Assembly: GCF_013337045.2 (NCBI RefSeq)
Contig: NZ_CP118259.1
Span: 3,241,001 to 3,305,000 of the forward strand
DNA from: Agrobacterium vitis
GTDB taxonomy: Bacteria; Pseudomonadota; Alphaproteobacteria; Rhizobiales; Rhizobiaceae
Direction: 5' to 3'
Length of the DNA: 64,000 nt
A program made the position numbers and the translations under genes. Shown here one piece after another: positions 29,935 to 39,048 of the stretch. The notes under the pieces were generated by a model. The model saw nothing but the letters and a program-made list of their open reading frames with translations, made no database searches and was not told where the DNA came from. Position 1 is the first letter of the stretch. The number at the start of each line of letters is the position of its first letter.

Positions 29935-30477
29935 ATGAACATCATTCAGCAGCTGGAAGCCGAACAGGCCGCCAAGATCGAAGCCAAGCGCACCCTGCCG
30001 GAATTTTCTCCTGGCGATACGCTGCGCGTCAACGTCCGCGTGACGGAAGGCAATCGTACCCGCGTACAGGCCTATGAAGGCGTTTGCATTGCCCGCTCCG
30101 GCGGCAGCATCAACGAAAGCTTCACCGTTCGCAAGATTTCCTACGGCGAAGGCGTCGAGCGCGTTTTCCCGGTCTATTCGCCGCTGGTTGAAAGCGTCGA
30201 AGTGGTTCGCCGCGGTAAGGTCCGTCGCGCCAAGCTCTACTACCTGCGCGACCGTCGCGGCAAATCCGCTCGTATCGTTGAAAACACCGGCACCCGCGCC
30301 CGCAAGCTGAACGATTCCGAGCGCGCAGCACTTGCCGAGGAAAAGGCCCGCCTGGAAGCTGAAAAGGTTGCAGCAGCACAGGCTCTCGCCGCTGAAAAGG
30401 CCGCAGCAGAAGCCGCCGAAAAGGCTGCCGCCGCTGAAGCCGAAGCTGCAAAGGCTGCCGAAGGTTCGGCTGAATAA
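29935..30477 (+). CDS. rplS: 50S ribosomal protein L19
   Basis: A 180-residue protein. The core spans [20 protein letters not shown] to [14 protein letters not shown], including [20 protein letters not shown]. After about residue 122 there is a long Ala/Glu/Lys-rich helical tail typical of Rhizobiales L19. The leader (29662-29934) contains small inverted repeats such as TCATCCC/GGGATGA and must hold its own promoter, since the upstream gene is on the other strand. A strong terminator follows. Confidence 0.96.
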   Translation: MNIIQQLEAEQAAKIEAKRTLPEFSPGDTLRVNVRVTEGNRTRVQAYEGVCIARSGGSINESFTVRKISYGEGVERVFPVYSPLVESVEVVRRGKVRRAKLYYLRDRRGKSARIVENTGTRARKLNDSERAALAEEKARLEAEKVAAAQALAAEKAAAEAAEKAAAAEAEAAKAAEGSAE

Positions 30478-30500
30478 GTCTGTCATAGTCTTTCTGAAAA

Positions 30501-30526
30501 AGGCGGTCTTCGGACCGCCTTTTTTA
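30501..30526 (+). terminator. intrinsic terminator of rplS
   Basis: Stem AGGCGGTC/GACCGCCT with a TTCG tetraloop, followed by TTTTTT, 24 nt after the stop. Confidence 0.95.
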
Positions 30527-30565
30527 TTTGTTACCTGCACTTCAGCACAGACACAGAGCTCAGAG

Positions 30566-30596
30566 ACAACCCTGCGGCCACGCGACGCAGGGTTGT
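30566..30596. repeat. perfect 11-bp inverted repeat before the copper-type operon
   Basis: ACAACCCTGCG (30566-30576) and CGCAGGGTTGT (30586-30596), with nine bases between. It lies 40 nt past the rplS terminator and 96 nt before the DUF2946-like gene. It could be a second terminator (TTTCC follows), an RNA leader structure or an operator; sequence alone does not decide. Confidence 0.6.
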
Positions 30597-30691
30597 TTCC
30601 AGATATTGATCTTGAAACGTTGCGACCTCCCCCTTACAGCTGATCAGGCAGTGGCGGTTCGGCAAGAACCGGCACGATCAAGGGAAAGCGG

Positions 30692-31096
30692 ATGCGCGCA
30701 GGGCAGATGACATGGCGAATGGCGGTGCACGTCTGGTGCATGATCGCTGTTGTCGCCATTGGCTTTGCCCATAAAACCCCTCAGGCCTTGGCAGCGCCGC
30801 AAATCCCGACGGAATTTGCCGCCTATACCCTGCCGGATGGTTCGCTACCGGTCCTGTGCATCTCCAGTTCAACCGCTTTTGTACCTGAAGATCACGGCAA
30901 AACGCACGGGCATCTATCCCAAAGCGGCTGCGAAGCTTGCCGTATCGGCGCCTCCATCCTCTTGCCCATGCCTGCGGATACGATTGGCGTGGCGGCTAGA
31001 GCCAGTCTTGAAACGGCAAGTCCGCCTGTTCAAGCACCTGACATCGTGAGGCTCTTTCCCCCCAATAGCGCGCCCCGCGCCCCACCCCTTGGCTGA
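30692..31096 (+). CDS. DUF2946-like secreted protein
   Basis: A 134-residue protein with an N-terminal hydrophobic segment (about residues 10-35), probably a signal peptide. The mature part has FAAYTLPDGSLPVLCISSS, a His-rich stretch (EDHGKTHGHLSQ) and CEACRIGASILLP. The CxxC plus histidines and the position before PepSY, copC and copD fit the DUF2946 family, often found in metal-handling operons. A copper-binding role is inferred from context. AAGGGAA precedes the ATG. Confidence 0.72.
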   Translation: MRAGQMTWRMAVHVWCMIAVVAIGFAHKTPQALAAPQIPTEFAAYTLPDGSLPVLCISSSTAFVPEDHGKTHGHLSQSGCEACRIGASILLPMPADTIGVAARASLETASPPVQAPDIVRLFPPNSAPRAPPLG

Positions 31097-31333
31097 TATC
31101 TGATCCGGCCATGCCGCTCTTGCGCGCTGCCTCTCTTGCAGCGGAGCGAGGAACGCCTGGCCATCGCCGGTAGCAGGATTTGGTCGAACAGGGTTCTTCC
31201 TTCGGCTAACGCTCTGCTCCATCAGATTTCACGCCCATGGCCTGTGCCGTCGTGCCGGATCTCATGCCTTTGCATGTCCGCCCGTCGCATGTTCAGCAAT
31301 CCAGCCATCGGGCACCCTTCCAAGGTTTCAACC

Positions 31334-32746
31334 ATGTCCACCATTACCTCTCTGCCGGTCGAAGAGCCGGTAGCAGCCTCAACCAGAGGATTTTATTTTG
31401 CCGCCTGGCGCTGGCATTTCTATGCCGGGCTCTACGTCGCCCCTTTCCTGATCGTGCTGGCTGTCACCGGACTGATCATGATGTGGAGCGCCACCCTGGT
31501 CGGGCGCGACGGCGAAAAGGCTTTCACCGTCACCCCCACATCTGCCCAGACGCTTGTGTCGCAACAGGCGGACGCTGCACTGTCCGCCGTTCCAGGCGGG
31601 GTTATCGCTCAATATATCGCGCCAGCCACACCAGAAAGTGTCGCGGCTTTCCGGGTCAACCGGGGCCAAGAGTCGATGATGGTCGCCGTCAATCCCTATG
31701 ACGCGCAGGTGCTGGGCCAGTGGAGCCGCCGCAGCGGGCTCTACGACCTGGCCGACAACATTCACAGCGACCTGCTGATCGGCACGCTCGGCGACCGGCT
31801 GATTGAAATCGCCGCCGGATTCGGCGTGGTGCTGGTCATCACCGGGCTTTACATGTGGTGGCCCCGCCAGGGCGAGAGCTATTTGCGACTGCTCATTCCG
31901 AGCTTTGCCGAAAAGGGTCGCCAGCTCTGGAAATCTCTGCACCGCACCATCGGCTTTTACGCCTCGATCCTGCTTCTGGTCTTTCTGGTTTCAGGCTTGA
32001 GCTGGGCGGGCGTCTGGGGCGAAAAATTCACCCAGGCCTGGAGCACCTTCCCGATTGGCAAATGGAGCGATGCCCCGCTGTCCGACGCCACCCATGCCGC
32101 CATGAACCATGGCAGTATCAAGGATGTACCCTGGACATTGGAACAGGCACCGATGCCGATGTCCGGATCTCATGCCGGTCACGCCGGACTGCCGGATGGA
32201 GAGGTCGTCACGCTGGACAATGTTATTGCCTATGCCCGGGCCATCGGTTTCGATAATCGCTTTCAGTTGAATTTTCCCAAGGATGAAAGCGGTGTCTGGA
32301 GTATTTCCCGCGACACGATGAGCAATGACAGCACCGATCCCCGCTCCGACCGGACCGTCCATATCGATCGCTACAGTGGCAAGGTCCTGGCCGATATCAA
32401 ATATGAAAACTACGGTCTCGCCGGCAAGACGATGGCGCTCGGCGTTTCCTTTCACATGGGCACAATCGGTCTGTGGAACCTGATCCTCGTCACCGTCTAC
32501 TGCCTCGCGGTGATCTTTCTCAGCGTCAGCGGCATCGCCATGTGGTGGATACGCCGACCGAAAGGCGCATCACGGCTGATGGCGCCCGCCTATCCCACCG
32601 ACATGCGTCTTTGGAAAACTGGGGCCATCGTCATGCTGCTCACCTCCCTGCTGTTTCCCCTGACCGGCGCGGCGCTGCTGGCTGTACTCCTGATCGATAT
32701 GGTGCTGATCCGCCGGATCAGGCCGTTGAAAAGGGCATTGAGCTAA
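31334..32746 (+). CDS. PepSY-associated TM (DUF4405/PiuB-like) domain protein
   Basis: A 470-residue membrane protein. FYFAAWRWHFYAGLYVAPFL opens the first helix, a PepSY-type domain follows, then helices with GLYMWWPR, SLHRTIGFYASILLLVFLVS, SFHMGTIGLWNLILV and AMWWIRRPKGA. The conserved helix-borne histidines could bind heme, as in flavin-reductase-like PepSY proteins acting on siderophores or metals. The ATG at 31334 has AAGG before it; the frame opens further upstream without coding signal. It is followed by copC after 71 nt. Confidence 0.88.
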   Translation: MSTITSLPVEEPVAASTRGFYFAAWRWHFYAGLYVAPFLIVLAVTGLIMMWSATLVGRDGEKAFTVTPTSAQTLVSQQADAALSAVPGGVIAQYIAPATPESVAAFRVNRGQESMMVAVNPYDAQVLGQWSRRSGLYDLADNIHSDLLIGTLGDRLIEIAAGFGVVLVITGLYMWWPRQGESYLRLLIPSFAEKGRQLWKSLHRTIGFYASILLLVFLVSGLSWAGVWGEKFTQAWSTFPIGKWSDAPLSDATHAAMNHGSIKDVPWTLEQAPMPMSGSHAGHAGLPDGEVVTLDNVIAYARAIGFDNRFQLNFPKDESGVWSISRDTMSNDSTDPRSDRTVHIDRYSGKVLADIKYENYGLAGKTMALGVSFHMGTIGLWNLILVTVYCLAVIFLSVSGIAMWWIRRPKGASRLMAPAYPTDMRLWKTGAIVMLLTSLLFPLTGAALLAVLLIDMVLIRRIRPLKRALS

Positions 32747-32817
32747 ACCGATACTCAAAGGGCGGCGCATCGAAAGCCGCCAGCAATCCCTCTCAGCCAA
32801 AACCAAAGGACATGATC

Positions 32818-33189
32818 ATGACTGTCACATCCAAAACACTGGCCACATTTGCACTCTTCGGCGCCCTGGCCCTGACTGGCCAAGCCTTCGCCCATGCTCA
32901 TCTGGCCAGCGTCGCCCCGGCGGACAAGGCGACCATTGCCAGCGCTCCGAAAACCATCGACCTCAGCTTCACTGAAGGGCTTGAGCCGAAATTTTCCGGT
33001 GTCGATATCACCGGGCCGCAACAGCAGAAAATCAAGACCGGTGAAGCCGTGGTCAGCAAGGACGGCAAGGGTCTGAGTGTTCCGCTCAGTGAGCCGCTTG
33101 CTCCTGGCGCCTATAGTGTCGAATGGCATGTTCTGTCGGTCGATGGTCATAAGTCCAACGGTACGACCAGCTTCACCATCAAGCCGTGA
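32818..33189 (+). CDS. copC: copper-binding periplasmic protein CopC
   Basis: A 123-residue protein with a signal peptide ending AFA, so the mature chain starts HAHLASVAPADK, giving the N-terminal His of the Cu(II) site. The C-terminal part VEWHVLSVDGHKSNGTTSFT holds the conserved D-x-H pair. It matches the single-site Cu(II) CopC type; few methionines are present for a Cu(I) site. The ATG at 32818 is better spaced from AAGGA than the one at 32812. It overlaps copD by 4 nt. Confidence 0.93.
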   Translation: MTVTSKTLATFALFGALALTGQAFAHAHLASVAPADKATIASAPKTIDLSFTEGLEPKFSGVDITGPQQQKIKTGEAVVSKDGKGLSVPLSEPLAPGAYSVEWHVLSVDGHKSNGTTSFTIKP

Positions 33190-34067
33190 CACCCGAACAG
33201 GCCAACATCCTCTGCCGCCTGGTGTTCGACGCCTGCGCGCTCTTCCTCTGGGGCGCGCATGGCTTTCTGTTGCTTGCCGTCGCCAAGGATCTTGCCAAGC
33301 ATATCGAGCACCGTCTGGCCAGATTTTACCATCTCGCGCTCGCGCTCATGGTGATTGCCGGCATCGGCAAGATCGCCGCCCAGGCAGCCTTGCTCGGTGA
33401 TGGCTGGCAAACGGTGACGCTGGCTCTGGTCGCCGACCTGCTCCAGGCCACGCAAAGCGGAGCGGCGCTCGGGCTACAGGCAGGGCTCACTGGCGCGCTC
33501 CTGCTGGTCTATTGCCTCTTTCGCCGTCATCGCGGCATCGCCGTAACGCTGTTTGGCGCCTTGGTCTTGATCAGCCTCAGCCTCAGTGGTCATGCAATTG
33601 CCGAGACGGGTGCGACCGGCCTTCTGCATCGCGCCAATCACAGCCTGCATCTTCTGGCTGCCAGCCTCTGGCTCGGAGCCTTGCCACCGGTCGTGCTATT
33701 GCTACAGGCCATGCAGGATGAACGCGCACGGCCGCCGGCACTGGCGGCACTGATGCGATTTTCCACCATAGGCCATATCGCCGTCGCCCTGACCCTGATC
33801 AGTGGCGCACTCAACGCCTGGCTGATCATCGGGGCCCATGCTGTCGATATCAGCATGCCCTATCAGAAATTGCTGCTCGTCAAGATCGGTACCGTTGCCG
33901 CCATGGTGATGATCGCCATCATCAACCGCTACGTCTTCGTACCGCGCATGCATCACAGCCCGGCAGGCGCGATCCGCGCTATCCGTATCGGAACGCTGGC
34001 GGAATGTGGGCTGGGTCTTGCCGCTGTCGCACTGGTCTCCGCCTTCGGCACGATGCAGCCGGGATGA
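33186..34067 (+). CDS. copD: copper resistance/import membrane protein CopD
   Basis: A 293-residue protein with eight hydrophobic segments. Family features are the histidines in LFLWGAHGFLL, SLSGHAIAETG, HRANHSLHLLAASLWLGALP and the final helices with IGTVAAMVMIAIINRYVFVP. CopD works with CopC in copper uptake or resistance. The start is GTG in a GTGA overlap with copC. The operon lacks copA and copB, which favours an uptake or cofactor-supply role over detoxification; this is inference. Confidence 0.92.
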   Translation: MTPEQANILCRLVFDACALFLWGAHGFLLLAVAKDLAKHIEHRLARFYHLALALMVIAGIGKIAAQAALLGDGWQTVTLALVADLLQATQSGAALGLQAGLTGALLLVYCLFRRHRGIAVTLFGALVLISLSLSGHAIAETGATGLLHRANHSLHLLAASLWLGALPPVVLLLQAMQDERARPPALAALMRFSTIGHIAVALTLISGALNAWLIIGAHAVDISMPYQKLLLVKIGTVAAMVMIAIINRYVFVPRMHHSPAGAIRAIRIGTLAECGLGLAAVALVSAFGTMQPG

Positions 34068-34152
34068 AGGGCTGTTCGGGCCTCAAGTCCCTTGAAATGG
34101 AGGGATCATGTGTGACAGTGTTCGCTCGCCACATGGTCCAGGAGTTATTTTC

Positions 34153-34950
34153 ATGTCTTTGCGCCGCACCGTTCTCGCCGGTCTTTCGGCTCTTTTGCTT
34201 GCCCCCTTTGCCGCCTTTGCTGCGGATCTGCCGGATCTCGGCGGCAAGACGGTGATCGTCGTGACCGAAAACGCCTATCCGCCGATACAATTTGTCGATC
34301 CGAAGAGCGGCAAAGCCATCGGCTGGGAATATGACGCCATGAACGAGATCGCCAAGCGGTTGAATTTCAAGGTTGAATATCAGAACACCTCCTGGGACGC
34401 GATGATCCAGGCGGTGTCCGACGGACAATACAACATTGGCATGACCGGCATCACCATCAAGGAAGACCGCAAGGAGAAGGTCGATTTCTCCGATCCCTAT
34501 ATGCGCTCGCAGCAATTGATGCTGGTGCGCGGCGATGAGGCCCGTTTTACCGATGCCAAGAGCTTCAAGGCCCTCGACAAAGGCTTGATCGGCGCGCAGC
34601 CCGGCACAAGCCCGTTCTACACCGCTGTCTACGAAGTGCTTGATGGTAACGAACAGAACCCGCGTATCAAACTGTTTGAAACCTTCGGCGCAACCGTGCA
34701 GGCCTTGAAAACCGGCGATGTTGATCTGGTTCTGACCGACAGCACTGCGGGCAAGGGCTATGTCGATGCCTCCAACGGAGCCCTGAAAATCATCGGCGAA
34801 CCGCTGGGGACAGAGGATTTCGGCTTCATTTTTCCAAAGGGTTCGGATCTGGTCAAGCCGGTCAATGCCGCCATCGCGGCCCTGAAGGCCGATGGCACGT
34901 TCGACGCCCTGAACAAGAAATGGTTCCTCGATTACAAGCTGGGTGATTGA
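34153..34950 (+). CDS. polar amino-acid ABC transporter, substrate-binding protein
   Basis: A 265-residue periplasmic binding protein (family 3). The signal peptide MSLRRTVLAGLSALLLAPFA is cleaved after FAA. It shows YPPIQFVDPKSGKAIGWEYD, the ligand-site run YNIGMTGITIKEDRKEKVDF and QPGTSPFYT. Glutamine, glutamate or another polar amino acid is the likely ligand. The start at 34153 gives a proper signal peptide. The permease gene follows directly. Confidence 0.92.
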   Translation: MSLRRTVLAGLSALLLAPFAAFAADLPDLGGKTVIVVTENAYPPIQFVDPKSGKAIGWEYDAMNEIAKRLNFKVEYQNTSWDAMIQAVSDGQYNIGMTGITIKEDRKEKVDFSDPYMRSQQLMLVRGDEARFTDAKSFKALDKGLIGAQPGTSPFYTAVYEVLDGNEQNPRIKLFETFGATVQALKTGDVDLVLTDSTAGKGYVDASNGALKIIGEPLGTEDFGFIFPKGSDLVKPVNAAIAALKADGTFDALNKKWFLDYKLGD

Positions 34951-34967
34951 CGGCCAGGCAGTTTTCC

Positions 34968-35792
34968 ATGGCCTTCCAGACCCTTCCGAACGGTAGCAAG
35001 CAGGATTTTGCCTGGTGGCTGGTGGCGCTTGGCCTTCTGGCGCTGGCGCTGGCCATCACCATCGCCGTCAACGATCTCTATACCCAGGTGTTCGAAACCG
35101 TCTCCCGCGGTATCGGCGTCACCGTTTTCGTCACGCTGACCGGTTTTGCGCTCGCCTCCATGCTTGGCCTCTTGATCGCGCTGGCGGGCATGGCCGATAG
35201 CATCGTGCTGCGCCAGGCCGCCCGGTTTTATATCGAGATCGTCAGGGGCATTCCGGTCCTGGTCCTGCTGTTTTACGTGGCCTTCGTCGGCGCACCCGGC
35301 TTCGTTGCCCTCTATAATACCCTCACCGCCCCGCTTGTTTCCTCCGGCTGGCTTGAACCGCTTCAGGTGCGCGATGTCTCGCTGATGTGGCGGGCGATTT
35401 TTGCGCTTTGCATCGGCTATTCGGCCTTTATCGCCGAAATCTTCAGGGCCGGTATCGAATCCATCGACAAGGGGCAGATCGAGGCGGCCAAATCGCTGGG
35501 GCTGAACCGGGCGCAACGGTTTCGCCTGGTGATTCTACCCCAGGCCATCCGAGTTATTTTCCCGCCGCTCTCCAATGATTTCGTTGCCATGGTCAAGGAT
35601 TCGTCACTGGTCTCGGTGCTGGGCGTCGCCGATATCAGCCAGGCGGGAAAGATCTATGCCTCCGGGTCCTTCCGGTTTTTCGAGACCTATTCCATCGTCG
35701 CCTATATTTATCTGATCCTCACCATCGGCCTGTCACTCATTCTGCGGCGGGTGGAAAAGCGCATGCGGTCCCGCGATGGCCAGAGAACCTAA
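34968..35792 (+). CDS. polar amino-acid ABC transporter, permease
   Basis: A 274-residue inner-membrane protein of the HisMQ/GlnP type. The EAA loop is EAAKSLGLNRAQRFRLVILP (about residue 185), with GFALASMLGLLIALAGM and IVRGIPVLVLLFYVAF upstream. The ATG at 34968 has CCAGG nine bases before it; a TTG at 34947 overlapping the previous stop is also possible. No ATP-binding gene follows: the next gene is convergent and overlaps by 4 nt. The ATPase must lie elsewhere. Confidence 0.9.
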   Translation: MAFQTLPNGSKQDFAWWLVALGLLALALAITIAVNDLYTQVFETVSRGIGVTVFVTLTGFALASMLGLLIALAGMADSIVLRQAARFYIEIVRGIPVLVLLFYVAFVGAPGFVALYNTLTAPLVSSGWLEPLQVRDVSLMWRAIFALCIGYSAFIAEIFRAGIESIDKGQIEAAKSLGLNRAQRFRLVILPQAIRVIFPPLSNDFVAMVKDSSLVSVLGVADISQAGKIYASGSFRFFETYSIVAYIYLILTIGLSLILRRVEKRMRSRDGQRT

Positions 35793-36808
35793 ACGTCGCC
35801 AATCACCGCCCGATACCGGCAATACTCCTCGGCAAGACCAGGTCTAAGGCTATCGGCCACCGGCAGGATCGTCGCAAAGAGCGTTTCCGGATCGGCGGCA
35901 GTGCCAAGTGCTGCCACCGCATCCTTGACCTCTTGCGGATAAAGATCCGGCTGGCGGGCCACCCGATTGCAGAATACCCGTAAATTGAACCAGATATTGG
36001 CATGGACCGCATCATCACGGTCGGCAGCGTCCAAAGGCAGGTCGCCCCAGCCAAACAGGCTATACATATCCAGAAACAACAGAAATTCATGATAATAGCG
36101 CGATGTTTCCGGCAGACCGACTTGCAACAGCAGCGTGTCAAACGAGGCGTTCAAAGTCGCAGCAGAGTTCCATTGCCCGACATCATAGCAATAGATCAAA
36201 GCCGGATCATACAACACCTTGCCACAACACAGAAACGTAGCAACGAAACTCCAGTCGCAATAGGCGCCCCGCGTCGGATGATGAGCATTGAAAAGCTTCA
36301 GGACCCCTCTAAATAGCTGGCTGCGAAAAATGCTGTAATAAAGCGCATTATTGCCACCAGTCTTATAGACATATTGCTGTATCCGACCTGATGGCGTCTC
36401 CGCATTCAGATTGGTCGTGACCACGTCGGCCACACCTGCATCGTCGCGCCACATCATCGTTTGCGGTCGCACACCGATCACATCCTGCGGCAAGGAGGAG
36501 AGATCCACCACCGGCAAGCCGTCGAGCACATAGATCGCGTCATCATCGGCAAATGGCATGAGGAACGGTGTTTCCACATGGTTGAGCGCGTTGACCAGAT
36601 TGGCTATGGCATCTTCTGCGGTGGAATGCAGGTAACGGACGCGCGCGCCCAGGCCTTGCAGCCATTCCGCCTTGGCCGGATCGCCGGAATTGTCGGACAC
36701 GATCAGCACGGCATCCAGCTTTTCCGCATAGATCAACGCACTTTCCAGGGAAAATCGGCTCTTCTCCAGCGATCGGCGGCTTGGAACAACAATTGAAAGC
36801 TGGGACAT
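35789..36808 (-). CDS. GT2-like glycosyltransferase
   Basis: A 339-residue protein. The N-terminus QLSIVVPSRRSLEKSRFSLE is a GT-A nucleotide-sugar strand; FLMPFADDDAIYVLDGLPVV (about residues 82-101) carries the DxD-type metal site. The middle part (GNNALYYSIFRSQLFRGVL, TRGAYCDWSFV) recalls the TIGR00180-like glycosyltransferases of surface polymers. No transmembrane segment or signal peptide is visible, so it is cytoplasmic. It is divergent from the OGT-like gene, suggesting joint work on one glycan or glycoprotein. Confidence 0.78.
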   Translation of the reverse strand: MSQLSIVVPSRRSLEKSRFSLESALIYAEKLDAVLIVSDNSGDPAKAEWLQGLGARVRYLHSTAEDAIANLVNALNHVETPFLMPFADDDAIYVLDGLPVVDLSSLPQDVIGVRPQTMMWRDDAGVADVVTTNLNAETPSGRIQQYVYKTGGNNALYYSIFRSQLFRGVLKLFNAHHPTRGAYCDWSFVATFLCCGKVLYDPALIYCYDVGQWNSAATLNASFDTLLLQVGLPETSRYYHEFLLFLDMYSLFGWGDLPLDAADRDDAVHANIWFNLRVFCNRVARQPDLYPQEVKDAVAALGTAADPETLFATILPVADSLRPGLAEEYCRYRAVIGDV

Positions 36809-37048
36809 GCAGAGTTTTCCGAAAACAGGGCAACAGAATTTTTAAAGGAGAGGATGCCTCAGCATCTTCGAGACTTGGTATTCCTATAGAAAGGCAGTGT
36901 TTCCCCAGGCTGGATGACGTGCCCCTGCACCATACAGAAAACTGGCAGACCCTTTGTGGTCCGATGCTGCAAGCCTGAACGAAAGACAAGCCCTGCGCCA
37001 GACCAACGGTATATCGCCGGGCGATCAACAGGAGTGACAGCAGACGCG

Positions 37049-38716
37049 ATGTCCGACAATCTTGCCGCAGCATTGGCGCTTTACGCCTCCGGAAACCTGG
37101 CGGATGCCTATGCCGCTTTGAAAAGCGCCTTGGCCAAAGACCCGGCTCCGGGGCCGAAAGCCTTGCTGGTCATGGCGCAGTGCTGTGCCAAGCTCGACCA
37201 TTTCACCGAAGCCGCAGGATTTTACCGGCAGGCAGCAACAATCTTGCCTGATCAAGCTCTCACCCTGACCACACTCGCGGACAAAATGGAACGATCCGGG
37301 ATTGAGAAGGCGAGTGCACTGGAAATCCAGCGCCTCGAAACGTCCAGGCGGGCTATTCGCTCCGGTCCCTTTGATGTCCAATCCTGGCGAACCTATCGGA
37401 CCGCTTTGCGGCAGACGCTCAATATCGACGAAATGCGCATGAGCGACCAGGCGGTCCGGGACCGGCTGAACCGGCAGGAGGAGACCTATTATTCACTCGA
37501 CAGCCAGACCGCTCATCTGAGTTGGTGTGATGACGAGACTTTGAACAGCCGCTGGAACAATGGCTTGCCAGCTCCGGGACCAGCTTCACGCGACTGGAGA
37601 AAACCAGCTGGCGAGACACTCAAACTCGCCTATCTGCTCGCCGACGGGCCAAGCGATGATCCACTTCGCAGACTCACCCTGTCGCTTGCCGCCCGACACG
37701 ACCGAGCCGCTTTCGACATTCTGCTGATTTGCCAAGAGCCGCCGGGACCCGAAGAATTGGATGCAGAGATGACGGCGCTCAGCCTCAAGGATCTCTGTGA
37801 GGATGCGGCTTTGGCTGCCCTGCGCGCGGCTGATATCGATATCCTGATCGATCCGCTTGGCCATGGCGACGGCGGCCGTCCTGATCTGCTGCGGCACCGA
37901 ATCGCACCACTGCATCTGGCAATGGCCGGTCATCCGGGGCCAAGAACCGGGCTTATCTGCGATTATACGCTCGCAAACACCGCAGTTCTGCCGAAGGACG
38001 ACCTCCGCCTCCATGGCCGGGCGATCTGCCATCTGCCGGAGATTTTTCTCGTCAGTTCTCCCGTGCAACAGCCGCCTTCGCTGTCGCGCAAGCAGTTCGA
38101 CCTGCCTGAAGACGGAGTAGTCTTCGCCGCTTTTCATCCCACCGAACAGATATCTCCAAGAACCGCCGATCTCTGGGTCGATATTCTGCGGCAGGCGGAA
38201 AATAGCCTGCTATGGATCTCCTGCGGCAATTACGCCTGTAAAAATTTTAGCGCCTGGATGAACCGTCAGGGCATTGCCCAAAACAAATTGGTTTTTCGCA
38301 ACCCCGCTGAACCCCTGGAACGTGTTGGCTGGATGACATTGGCCGACATCGCCCTCGATTGTTTCCCCTACAATGACGGATTTTCAACACTCGATGCCTT
38401 GCAGGCTGGTCTACCCGTGCCAACTTTTTCGGGTGGAAATTTCGCCAGCCGCGTTACGGCGAGCCTATTGCAGGCGTGTGGGCTAGAAAAGCTGATTGCC
38501 CGAGACGCCGATGCCTATGTCACTCTGTGCATCGATCTCGCCCGCGACAAGAGCGCCCGTGAGGCCTTGAAACAGACTATTCGTGCACAAGGCCCAAGAT
38601 CGCCGTTGTTTGATGTCACCGGATTTATTCGTCACCTGGAAACCGCCTATCACACCATGGCAGCGCGGGCCGCAACAGGCCTTGAGCCGCAGGATTTTTC
38701 AGTTCCAGTCCTTTAA
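37049..38716 (+). CDS. OGT/SPINDLY-like (GT41) glycosyltransferase with TPR region
   Basis: A 555-residue protein. Residues 1-90 form TPR-like helical pairs (LAAALALYASGNLADAYAAL). From about residue 190 it has the GT41 catalytic layout: ADIDILIDPLGHGDGGRPDL, LHLAMAGHPGPRTGLICDYT, VVFAAFHPTEQISPRTADLW and DIALDCFPYNDGFSTLDALQ, then FASRVTASLLQACGLEKLIA. The UDP-binding NGHTT/NGGTT of the family is NDGFST here. Such proteins put sugars on Ser/Thr of proteins, in some bacteria flagellin. The ATG at 37049 has a distant AGGAG; an in-frame GTG at 37034 is possible. Confidence 0.8.
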   Translation: MSDNLAAALALYASGNLADAYAALKSALAKDPAPGPKALLVMAQCCAKLDHFTEAAGFYRQAATILPDQALTLTTLADKMERSGIEKASALEIQRLETSRRAIRSGPFDVQSWRTYRTALRQTLNIDEMRMSDQAVRDRLNRQEETYYSLDSQTAHLSWCDDETLNSRWNNGLPAPGPASRDWRKPAGETLKLAYLLADGPSDDPLRRLTLSLAARHDRAAFDILLICQEPPGPEELDAEMTALSLKDLCEDAALAALRAADIDILIDPLGHGDGGRPDLLRHRIAPLHLAMAGHPGPRTGLICDYTLANTAVLPKDDLRLHGRAICHLPEIFLVSSPVQQPPSLSRKQFDLPEDGVVFAAFHPTEQISPRTADLWVDILRQAENSLLWISCGNYACKNFSAWMNRQGIAQNKLVFRNPAEPLERVGWMTLADIALDCFPYNDGFSTLDALQAGLPVPTFSGGNFASRVTASLLQACGLEKLIARDADAYVTLCIDLARDKSAREALKQTIRAQGPRSPLFDVTGFIRHLETAYHTMAARAATGLEPQDFSVPVL

Positions 38717-39048
38717 ACCTTGCTGGCGTCCTTGATGAAACCCAAGGCGAAGCCTTCAATCTTTGAATTGCCGTTTGGCTTGAAAACTGGTATCAGATCG
38801 GCATGGGATCTAAATTTGGATGTCTCGCGCCTGACATATTCGTGCTGCAAGACCATAAGCGTCTGCCGGCACGCTTTTTTGCGCGTATCGGTGCGGCGCT
38901 AGGGACTCAGCTGGCATAAGTCGCTCCTCGCGGTTTGGCCAGCGGCCTTTCACTGCGATAGTCTTGCAAACACTCCCCGATCTTGCAAACAAACTTTGAC
39001 GCGGTCATATGACCCAATCCCTTTTCAACCCTTCGACGGATGAACAGC
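38717..39048. other. intergenic region before leuC
   Basis: About 330 nt without a convincing gene. It holds a likely terminator for the OGT-like gene (38857-38880) and two direct copies of TCTTGCAAAC (38962-38971 and 38981-38990), 19 bp apart, just before the leuC start region. TTGCAA at 38983-38988 and CATATG at 39006-39011, 17 bp apart, could be the leuC promoter. Confidence 0.45.
38857..38880 (+). terminator. possible terminator of the OGT-like gene
   Basis: Stem AAGCGT/ACGCTT with an 8-nt loop followed by TTTT, about 140 nt after the stop. The stem is short, so this is tentative. Confidence 0.45.
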
